From: Branchiostoma floridae
Taxonomy: Eukaryota > Chordata > Leptocardii > Amphioxiformes > Branchiostomatidae
NCBI RefSeq assembly: GCF_000003815.2
Contig: NC_049994.1
Span: forward strand, 13,914,067-13,978,066
Length of the DNA: 64,000 bases
Reading direction: 5' to 3'
Each line of letters starts with the position of its first letter. Positions within the stretch are counted from its first letter, which is position 1. Below are positions 10,701 through 22,700 of the stretch, one piece after another. A program made the position numbers and the translations under genes. A model generated the notes under the pieces. That model searched no databases. It saw only the letters and a program-made list of their open reading frames with translations, and had not been told where the DNA came from.

Positions 10701-13700
10701 TCTGTTTGTAGGTGGTACTGGAGGCGTGGCCAGTGAAGCAGCGGCCACAAAGATTGTGGATCTGTCAAAGAAGAACAGAGAACTGACCGCAGAGCTAGAG
10801 AGTGGCAAGACCAAGATGACACAGCTCTCACGTAAGGTGCAGGACCTGGAGAAACAGGTAGGGGGCACTGCTGTGGTGATCTTTCACATGTACTGTACAT
10901 AATATCCAGATGTGTTTATTTGGATTTTTCTAGAAAAATAGGGTATGGTAGGGTTTTAGAGTTTCAGAACATGTGACGTAAAAATGGGGCATTCTTATAG
11001 GCTTGCTGAGGATGAAATTTTGGCCGCTTGTGAAATGGCATGGCCAATCTGAATTTTCCACTTTTGAAAAACTTTGCCAGAGTACACATGGTAAAAGTAC
11101 AGGTGTATGAGAGCACATTAACCCTGTTTAGAAAAGACTCTGGCATGGACCGTCACTTTTCCATCACTGATTCATTTGTACATTTGTGAATAGTTTCATC
11201 AGGTTGGTACGTCACTGAATAAAGGGACTCCTTTTACAAGTTGAACCATTGCTTTATTCTCACCAATGTTTTGGTGACCATCTCTGCAGTTCAAATTGTA
11301 CTGCAGAACAGGTGTCGCTTCTAACAGTTCAGATGCAGTCACAAAATGTTTGTACATCTGTGCAAACAGCTCTATGCAAACTATTTACAATGCGTTCCCA
11401 AACGCAAAGGAGTATAAAACATCCATAAAAGCTGTCAACTAACATCATATACATTGTTTTCCCACCCCAGTTGAAGGCCGCAAACATAAAGTATTTTCAT
11501 AAAGTATTTACATATGTACAGACATATTTAAGCAAACTACATGTATTTATAATGCTGTTCCAAATGCAAAGGAGTGTGAAACATCCATAAAAGTTGTCAA
11601 TTAAAATCATGTACGTTATTTTCCCCACCCCAGTTGAAGGCAGCAGTAGCGCAGGCCCGTGCAGCTGCTCGAGATGAGAAGGCCTCTCCCAGACAGGTCA
11701 CTCTCAGTCTGGAGGAGGAAAAGGTACAGTTTGAAACATGTATACATTAGAGTGGACTCATTCCTCAGCTAACTGACATCTAAGCAGGTAACTAGCAGGC
11801 TGAATAAAAGTTCAGAATCTTGAACTATGCAACTCCAGATGTCTTACTGAGGGATGACTGTCGGTTAGCTGAGGAATGAATCCACTCTAAATAATATATA
11901 GTACATTATAAAACATAATGTTGTCTATTACATGCCTTCAGATACCAGTTAAATACAGTCTCCTGGATGCATGTGTAGAAGGCTGGGGTGAAAATACTGT
12001 AACACTACTACATGCATTTCCCAGTACACTGGTATTTAAAGCAGATATGCATTGTTTTGTGAGGTACAGTTTGAAACATGATCAAGTTGTTGTCTATTAC
12101 GTTCCCTCAGATTGTATAGTTGTTGTGGCACAAGATCGAACCCAGAACATCTGGGTTATGACTCAAACACCCTGCCAATTGCACCACACCACAAGATACC
12201 AGTTAGAACAAGGAGGAAAAAGCTCCTTGGTTAGATACTGTCTCCTATATAGCTGCATGTGTGGAAGGCTGGGGGAATAATGTTACACTACTACATTCAC
12301 TTCCCAGTACAGTGATATTTTTTCAAGGAGACAAGCATGGTTCTCTGAGGTAGTGTACCATATGGATTCTGTGGAACATCCAGCTTTGTGATATACACAG
12401 TAGGTATAGAGTCCAATATTTAACACCTTAAATCTACACGATTGGGCATGGTCCTGGTTTACTTTTGGTTTACAGTAAAGACAACCCAATTTAGCAAACA
12501 TTACTTCATTTCTTTTGGGGGACATCAATTCTGTTTGTTAATGGAAAAAATACATTTACTCTTTTTCAATGTTATTTATTCATAAGTCCTTGCAAAATAA
12601 AGCTGACAATTTAATTTCTCCATGTACAGGACTTAGAGGCTGATGCCAAGGCTTTGAAGGACAAATTGACACAGACAACCTCCAAACTACTGGAAACCAA
12701 GAATGAAGTGTCCATGTTGAAACAGGAGCTGAAAGTGGCAAACAAGGTATTGTCTTTGTCTATAGTCTTTTATTACTTTTATTTTTTCCCATTCTTAAAA
12801 AGATATAAATTCTAAGCTTATGTTATTTGGCATTTTTTTATTTTGTACAAAGCAGTGTATAGCATTTTATTATGCTTTCTCCTGTATATATTGTTCCATC
12901 AAATTCGACATTCCTTCAGTGATTTGCCAATTTGACACTGCGTACTAGGCTAAGACAAGTACTGCTTTTTGTAAAAAAAAAAAGAAGAAGACTTTGGCAG
13001 CTTTGGCTTCCTGTATTCTGTCTCCTGTGTCCTATTCATAATGCTCAGTCACATAAGCAATAGTCAGAAATTTGTTAGGACATTTCTACATAGCCAGACA
13101 AATTACCCAGTTTAATTAGATAAGGCTGAGCTATTACAGCCTACTCTGTCTGACACATGTTCTGTGATTGGTTAACGATACCAGGCCTCAGAATCTATGA
13201 CCAATGGGTGCTACCGAAAGGTCAAACAGTTGATTAAAAATCAACCAATTTGTCCTCCCTGTGACATGAATTGGTGATGAGTAGTCGTTACCTCACATCA
13301 CCTCTCCCCTAGCTAAGTTGTAATTGATCAAAGTAACTGTGATTCTTTAAATCTTTGCAGTGATTCTAAGTGCATGATTTCTGTGGTGAGAACTCTGCAA
13401 ACATTTTCCATCTCTGGTTGCCAGGCTTTCAGATAGGATTTTATTGTAGGGGGTTCAAATTTCTTGTTTGGTCACGGCAAATGATGATGATAGGCACAAG
13501 TATTGCAAGTATCCCTGGTGCAGAGTTTTAGGGAATTTTACGTTAAAATGGTGCATTCTAAGGTATCCTGAGGGGCAAATTACTGTCAGAGAGGTCACAG
13601 TTAAAGACTGACCACAAGTGACCTAGTAGCATCCCTAGTCAATCAGGATTTTATTTTTGTCAGAGGACCTGCCTGTACAAGGGCATTCAAAAAATTGCAC

Positions 13701-16700
13701 CCAATTTTTAATTGTTTTTAGAAAAGCCTGCTGCTTGCATTACTACAACCATGAAATGTGTCCTTTACTGTAACAGCATTTTTGCTTTAATCTGGGACTC
13801 AAATATACCATTACTAGTATTGATTTCTACTGTGCTGGAAAGTGTGGCTGCTGCAAGCTTAAGCCTTAATGGATTTACAGTAATGCTGAATGCCAAGGTT
13901 ATAGTGGGGTGTCTAATATCAGGGCTGGAAATACCACCTGCATATGCAGCTTAGTGCAGGTGAAATTATAGCTGTGCAGGTATTTCTGGTGTCTACCTGC
14001 ACCTAACCTGCACCGGTCCATGTACTGGGTTTGATACATAAATGTCATATTTATGTACTGTACATTAATTGTTATTAGCTGCATTGACTGTTACCACCTA
14101 TATAGCTATAAAATATAGAAGAAAAAGTAGCAATGGTTCCTGAACAATTTTAGTATGATTCATACTTCCTAAGTGGCGCTGCGGGTAAAATTTGTCTAGT
14201 GCAGGTAATTTTCAATGTTACCTGCAGCAGGGCAGGTAAGCAGAAAAAAGGGTTTCGAGCCCTGAATATTGATTATAGGTGCAACTATATTCTATTATGT
14301 CCGGGCAGATTCAAAATTGTCTTACAGGTCACTTCAGAATATTGCCATGAAATTTTATCGTACAATGCAAACATAAGTACATGTAAATTTACAGTAAGTA
14401 CCATTGAATGCCAAGGTTGAGAGGGATGTCTGTTACGGATAAGTTTAGCAAGTATAATCATATCCAAGTCAACTATGACCTGACAACAAATATGGTTGAA
14501 TGAAGGACTTTTATTGTAAGTTTATGTTATTACAAGTGCAGGTCATGAGGATAAATCAGAAGTGTAATTATACAATGTATTTATTAATGTATCTTACTAC
14601 GTATACAAATTACAATGGTCAATGTATACTAGTATGTGCATGTTCAACTTCTTGCTTCTTAAGGCAGCTGTAAATGTATGGACAAACAGATCTTATGGTA
14701 TTAAATTTATCTAATCATTGTTACACAGGTCATCTGGGAAAATTTCCATGAACTTTTACTATTGCAAACATAAATGAATTTACAGTAGCACTGAATGCCA
14801 AGGTTGATAGCAATGTCTGGCACTGATTGTATTAGCAAGTATAATCCTATTCAGGTCAGCTATGTCCAGACAAATTAACCATTGTTAGACAGGTCATTGG
14901 AACAATTGCACACAGAAACGATTTCTCATCACACCGGTTGATGCCAGACAGGGTGTATCAATTTGTTAACCTGTCTGACTCAGGTGGAATTTTAAGGCAG
15001 GGTCTTTGACCTAGCAGGACAAGTTTTGAAGTTTTGCTTGTATACCCTGTAGTGTATAACTTCAAGCTGTGTTTTTCAACAAAATTGACATAGTGTTCAA
15101 TTGACTGAATTGAATGAAGTTTTTTTGTACACAATTCCAATGTCCACTATTAGTTTACCAAGCATTAATAATGAGTTTACTGACAACACTTCATGATGAA
15201 ATTTAACTCATGACATCAGAGATGAAAGCATGATCAGCCATATGTTCCTATCATTTTTAGTACAATTTACTGTTGCAGGCTGTCTCAAGTTTTAAATTTT
15301 ATTCTGCCCCACTTATTGTTTAAACCCATATTGTTACTAGTTTCTTTTGTCATATTAAAGTTACAAAAATACATTATTTTGATCATCGGTGTCGCTCTCC
15401 AACAAGGACGGTACACATTCCGACACAACTCAGTATTGAAGCACATAACGGACACCATCATAGAGTCCATTGACACCTCTCGGATCAACGCCACCATCTA
15501 TGCGGACATACAAGGTTACACAACTAACGGAGGTACCATCCCGGTCCATACAATACCCACTACCCAGAAACCAGACCTGATCATATATTTACCAGAACAG
15601 AAGACCCTCCACATCCATGAACTGACTGTACCCTTTGAAAAGAACATCAAAACAAGTCATGACCGAAAGGTCAACAAATACAGCACCCTAGCGGCAGATT
15701 TAGAAACTGCTGGCATTTCCGCTACACTATCCTGCTTTGAAGTCGGATCAAGGGGACTCGTCACGCCAGAGAACAAGACCAGGCTTAGAACACTGTTCAA
15801 AATAGTTAAAGCCAAACCACCGAAGACTCTGTTTACTGATATAAGCCGCATTGCGATGTTATCGTCATATGCTATTTGGAACTCACGCCACGAACCGTAT
15901 TGGGAGTCAGCAATACCCACATTGTGCAATACTATCTATGTTATGTCCTTTGTCCCCCCTGCATGTTTGGTCAATAATGACCATCGTGTCCTGGGCTCCA
16001 TGTACCTTTCTTTACTATGAATAAAGAATGATTTTACTACTTTAACATTTGTCCTTCTGCCCCAGGTGCTAGAGAAGGAGGTAGGGGAGGGAGTGAACAT
16101 CCAGGCTTTGCTGAAGGACTCCAGCGGGTTCAGAGGTCGCTCACAGCAGATTCTCAGTCTACAGAAAAAGGTAGAAAACTTAATTTTCCTTTTAGATGCT
16201 GTTACAAACAAATTCTTTGTTGATGATTGGAAAGGTCTCCATGTTAAGTCCAATCCAAGATCTACTCATCACCAGTGGACTAGCCCCTGACTGTCCTACC
16301 TAGTTGCCTCTATTGTGTGTCAACATGTTATTGTGATTGACGTTATTGGCAAGGAAAGGCTGCTAACCACTGGACTACACACGCTGCTATCTTTATTGTT
16401 TATATGATATATTGTAATATTGAGATTTTCACACTCCTGGGTAGCCCAATTCAGTTTTGACAAACTGATTTTCATTAGGGCCCAGGTACACATACCTACA
16501 CATACAAGGAAATAAAAACATATTGAAGAAAAGAAAATTGATAGTGTACACAACAGAACATATAAGTACGAATAAAACATGACTGAAGGCAGACAAATAA
16601 AAATCATAATCCAGAAATCTAGACCATTTCCGATCCAGGTCAAATTATAAGAACTATATATCATTTTGGCAGGAGATCTTATATTTGGTGTTATGGATAA

Positions 16701-19700
16701 CCACTGTAATATTGTGTTATGCAGGTGTCAGAGTTGAAGAGTCAGCTGGGTATGCAGACAACCCGGTCCGGCTCGGGGCTAAGTCTGGAGGAACAGTTCA
16801 TGGGTACGGCTACCCGGGCCACCAACTACAGCGACAAGAACAGGGACAGGATCAGGCAGCTGGAGAGGGACAGGAAGGAAGCTACAGAGGTAGGTTCTAC
16901 ATCTATCAGAAAAGTGTAGTGATGACATGAGAAGAAGAAAAAGACATCTATCCTATTGGTTTTTTGTTGTTGTCTAAACCATCATTTATTCATGTGTAAT
17001 AGATGTGTAACTTGGGCTATTTTTCCATCGGTCATGACAGAAAAGAAAGACACTATGTATGGTATTTCATTTTTTATATAATTGTACCATGGAATTTCAC
17101 CCAGCACTTTTTGACAAGCACAATGAACAGTGGACCACGGCTAAGCATCCCATCGTAAGTGCATGATGTTAAATTCTTCAAGTTGTTATGATACAGTAAT
17201 TTACAGTCACAATACAATATGATACAGTTACTGCTGCATTAAAATTCAGCTCAACATTTGTAATTTAGTACCGAAAGTCTACCTCAGCAACAAGAATTTC
17301 TTTTCAAATGCTAGATATACTACAGTTTGTTTTCCTCATTTGTATTTCTAGAAAGCTCAGGCAGAGAAAGAAGCGCTGGAAGCAGACTACAGTAAGATGA
17401 AGGACCGGTTTGACGCCAGTAAAGCTCGTAACAAGGTCCTGGCTAACGAGGTGAAGTCGTTAAAGGACCAGCTGGCTGTGCTGCTGGACAAGGGGAAGAA
17501 CGATGATGAGCTCATCACTGCACTCATGGTGAGATGTCCTCCTGATGCTGTAAAAAATTATGTCTTATTGATAAAACAATATGATAGTCTTCTCTGTATG
17601 CTATCACCTGGCAAAATGCAGCGGCTTACCAATACAGAAAAGTCATTGATTTTCGAATATCAGACTTGATGAGACATATATGTAGTCACAACAACAAGAG
17701 AACACACCTGTCTTTGGTGCTTCACACTATATACTAAGACAAGCACATCTGTCCTTGGTACTCAATGATATCAACACTCCCGTCAGACGAGTTTTGTCCT
17801 TGGTGACACCACAACAAGTAAGCATGACTGTCTCTGGCCCTGAACACCATCCACACACAGGTAAACATGCCTGTCCCTGGTCCTGAAGACTATCCACACA
17901 CAGGTAAATATACCTGTCCCTGGTGCTGAACACTATCCACACACAGGTAAACATGTCTGTCCTTGGTGCTGAACGCTCCCCCCCCCCCACACACACACAC
18001 ACAAACACAGACATACCTGCCCTTGGTGCTAAAAACCATCCACACATACATACATACATACACAGATACATACCTGTCCTTGGTGCTGAATACATAGTTC
18101 ATATTATATACAAACATACTGGAAATTTTGCAAAGCGGTATGGCTAAGAGGGCAAGTCTGCCATCTCTGACCTTTTTAATGCTATTGTTTTCCTTGCAGA
18201 ATCAACAAGAACAGATGCAGAAGCTGCTGGAACAAACGACAAAGAAACAACAGGAATATCAACAACAACAGCAGGCTGAGGTCACCCAGATCATCACCAA
18301 GAACATGCAAGACCAGAACATCGTGGATCAACTCAAGGCCATAGTGGCACAGAAGGAGGGGCAGGTTAAGGCACTGGAGGAGGAGATCAGAGAAATCAGG
18401 GTGAGCACTACCACCTACTGAAATATGGGTGAACTGCAGTAAGATACTGTGTGAAGTTGGCTTGGTAAAGAATTGAAGAAAGTAAGGAAAGCCAAAGTAT
18501 TGGATTGTGGGTGAGTACTGCCACCTACTGAAATATGGGTGAACTGCAGTAAGATATCCTAAAAAGTAGTTACAATGTACTCATTGACAAGCAACTGGAT
18601 ATGATTTTGGAAACGGTCAGACATTTCAAACAACATCCGTTATTTTTCATCAGTGACACTAATCTTCATCAACCTGCAGTAAGATACAGTTACCTAAAAC
18701 GCATTGTGTAACATTGGCTTAGTGCAGAAATAAAAAAAGTAAGGAAAGCCAAACTATTGGAATGTGGTATAAAACATATTCTTGTGTCAGTGATGCCATC
18801 TGGAGATTTTCATATGAACTACAGCAGGATGTTTTCATCCCGAATAGGTGAATTAGTTGTCGAAACAGCATGTAAGAAGGTAGTGTCTTTGTAGCTCGTG
18901 CTGCCATCTTCTGATAGGTTTCTGAACTGCAAGAAAGTATATGTTGGAAACAAGATCACAGACAACGTGACATGTTTTATACATTTCCTCACTGGCCACT
19001 CACACAAAAATGTTAGCAAATCAGTTCTAGTTTCCTGTCTGTAGGTCAAAATCAAGTTAGGATATGCTTGTAAAGTATTATCCTCCCTTCCAACAAAGTC
19101 ATACCAAAGGCATTTAAAATTTAGCACTCGGAGCTAAAGGAAAAGAGTGTTTAAGTGCTACTAGTGGAATAGCCCCTGCTGTAGTGCATGTACAGCTGTG
19201 TGGCCCAAGGGGCAAATGAAATTGAGATGAAATTTAACTTCAACCCTTCTTTGTCTCCCCTTCAGGACCACAGAATGCAGGCCATGCAGGGTGGTCACGT
19301 CAGTCCAGCCAGACGGCCTCCATCCAGGTCAACTCCCTCTGATCTCCATGGTAACCGTCCACCCTCCAGGTCAACGCCCTCTGATCTCCATGGTAACCGC
19401 CCACCCTCTGCCCACCATGGTCTTGGGAGCTCCATGTCTGGTTCCCATGGCAACGTGATGAGACCTTCATCATCAGAGGCATTCTATCTGAATTCACAGA
19501 ACCAGTGAGTGATTGCATAGGTTCACCTTTGCCAGGAATGTTTTGCTTCTGGTAGCATTTGTTTTGGTATAACTTGGAAAGACATGAATGTGTTGTTATG
19601 ATATTGTGTATGATAAATTAAGTATCAAATAAATAATTTTGGGCCCTCTAGCAGCTTTCAATTGGTACTGCAGCATACATTGTACCTTATGATTTTTAAA

Positions 19701-22700
19701 TCTGCTGTTCTGGACATGCTACAGTCATGATTCTGGGTGAATCTTAGATATGTAGCCTTCAATGTGCTCAGGATAAAGTTTTCACCCCCTACCCACTTTT
19801 TTTTATCAGTAGGGGTGTTTTTTGGCGACGCCTCAGGGGCGGAGGCATTTTCTACAGTATTACGATCGCTTTGAAAGAATTTTGAAAATTCCACGAATGC
19901 ATTCCCTTGGGAATTGATTTTTGGCTAAACCACAGGGGTGTCGTCCATACAGTGGTCATTGAAGACTATTCTAGCTGTTATTTTTCCTTTGTTGAGGCAT
20001 TCTTTGTTTTCAGGATTAATGATTTAAGGGAACGGTCTTTTCACATAGCCGGAAGTGACTGCGCTCCTTGCATGTCATAAGCCGTACACATAGATTATTA
20101 CGATGTTTCGCATGCTTTATGAATTTGCAATGGCAACCAATATGTCCCAGCTTTTTGCCGTTATGTCTTTTATAAGCCTGTGCTTTTTACAATATAGAAT
20201 GAAATGCTGTCAAGTGGTTATCGTTTGGAGTCATAGAGAGCCTGATTTTGAGTGGTAGAAAAATAAGATGTTTTAAAGAAGACAAGACCAATATAGCACA
20301 ACTTTTGCCAATATCTTCTGAGCTTTGCTTTTATAAGGTGGGATAATATGCTTCACGAGGTCAAAAGAATATAGAAGACCAATGTGTCACAGATTTTTGT
20401 CGATATCTTTTTATGAAATATGAAATGTTGCGCTTTCAGGTGGTTGTCGTTTTGAATTGAAGCTGGTGTGTTACGCCGAAGGACTGTTATACCAGGTTAT
20501 ACCGGCTATATAGATACAGGTTACGTAAAGCCTGATTTTGAAAAGTTAATAAGTCACATGTTTCAAACAAGCCATGAAACCAATGGGTTTCAAGTTGTTT
20601 AGATTCTGCTTTGAAGACTAGCATAGCTAGAATAAAGGAAGGACGCAGAGACAAGGTTTTCCGTACACTGGGCACGGGAGACTGTTAAGGTAGTTTGACG
20701 TTACTATATACTAGTAATGCTGGTCTCGCTAACCTCGTTCTTAGCTGCGGATCTCTCTTTCTCTTCTGAACTATACTCTCTGACTCTCTGTCATACAAAT
20801 ACATTATATCTCGTGGTCACATTTTGGCGTATCAAACAGACAGGTCTTGTCACACCACAAAACAACGTTTATTTCATCTACGGTCCATTCATATACATAT
20901 AAAATCAACTACTACAATGTATACACTAAAATACATATTCGTGATATAAACAGTCAATCAATCAGTCAATCCGTGAATTCTATAACTGGTGTCATGTCAG
21001 GTTATCTATACATGTACAAGTATGATCACAATCTATCGGCTGTACGTCTTGGCTCTGCTACTGGCCTCTACTTCCCTCATGTTGCCCTCCTTCTGTAGAT
21101 GGCGCTGTTCTGGATGTTGTGTGGCTCCCCTCTGTTCAGAATTTTCAAGCCGCACAAATGTATATTCTGGCTCCTCCCAGCGATGGCCACTTCTGCATAT
21201 TCTTATGTTGGTTTTCTTCATTAGTACATACACCTCCGGTTTGATTAGGTCCGTCGTCGCTGTGGGAAAATTATGTACGGTTCTTTGTTGTACATATAAA
21301 ATCCACTATTATAATATATACACATTATATATACATATTCATGGTATAAATCAGCCAAAACCAGCCCGTGAATTGTCTAACTAGTTTTAGGTTTTCTGTG
21401 GTTGTCCCCCCAACGACCTGGAGGTCAAGGGACTAGGTAGGTAGGTAGGTAGGTAGGTAGGTTGTGGCAGTGCAATCGATTTGCTGCTCCAGATCTGCTA
21501 CTGCTCTGGCATTTCTTAGGCCCTTTCGTTGTCTTCCTTCTGTGGACGGTGCGGATCTGGGTGATGTGTAGCTCCTTCCCGACTTTATAAGGTGCACAGA
21601 CGTCTATTCCGGCTCCTCCAGCGATACAGCTCGTCTCAGCGACTTGCAGTGGAAGGACTCGACTGACTTTGTGACGGAACTGTTTCGTCCTGATGGACAC
21701 AGGTATGGGTGTCAGGTACATCTCGTCGTTGTCGCTCTTGTCCTGTATGATTAGTCTGTTGGGATCGAGAGACAACACAAAAATGACATCGCCCGTTTCA
21801 TATACTATACGAATATACTGATACTGACACTAATGGTATATTCCAAAGTCACCCATAACTTTGTGATCGTCGTTGTACGTTTATTTGGGTGCTCGTCACA
21901 GCTATTAAAGATATGTTGTAGGAGCTGATGTTGAGATATCACAAATAAAGAAAGATGAGTCACAGTGTGTGGCGTGTCGGTGTTGTGGAGTCCAAGTGAA
22001 CATCGTCATCATTGCTCTTGTTAAGTATGGTCGGCCTGTAAATGGATCGAGAGAGAACACACACACACACACACGCACGCAATGTTATAAACCATAACAA
22101 CATAAATGACAGGACTGTTGAGTGGGCATCACAGAAGTTTTAGACAAGGACGCAAGTCTGGGGACATATGCAGAGCAAATGACTGGGAGCCAGACACAAG
22201 AATCCACGGATAAATCCCATCAAATTTCCTGTCCGATCACTAAGGTTGTTGTCTTCCCGTTCAACATAACCTTTTACTTAACTTAACTAAACATAACTAA
22301 GCCGACTTAAACCAGAGCAGCACAACGGGCATACTCACCTGAGGAGAAATTCATACATAATCTCATAGGCGATTAGTTACTCGAATCCTCAGCATCCGGC
22401 CATTTGTCTCCATTTTGCAAGTCCATGTCAGTCGAACCAGTCCATGTTTCTTTTGAAACAGTCCAAGGTCGTCGTCATGTTGACTGGAACATTTCTGTCC
22501 GGGGCTAAAAATACACCAAATGTGAAGCCAACTGGCGATTGAAGCAATTGAAAAAAAAGTTAACAAAACAAGCCTTCAATTGGGAACAATTTGAAGAGAA
22601 TGGCTCAGAAATATACCGTTCATAAATGAAATAGTTAGGGTTTTTCTGCCACAGCTTTGCGTGGTACCATCTGTGAACGGATGGGGTAGCGTCGACGAGG

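Larger units (their letters stand above)
12747..16065 (+). other. CCDC13 intron 7
   Basis: A 3.3-kb intron with three recurring blocks (near 13866, 14387 and 14773, each with TTACAGTA and GAATGCCAAGGTT), a MITE inserted in the first (13920-14264) and a retrotransposon fragment (about 15385-16030) just before exon 8. Confidence 0.65.
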
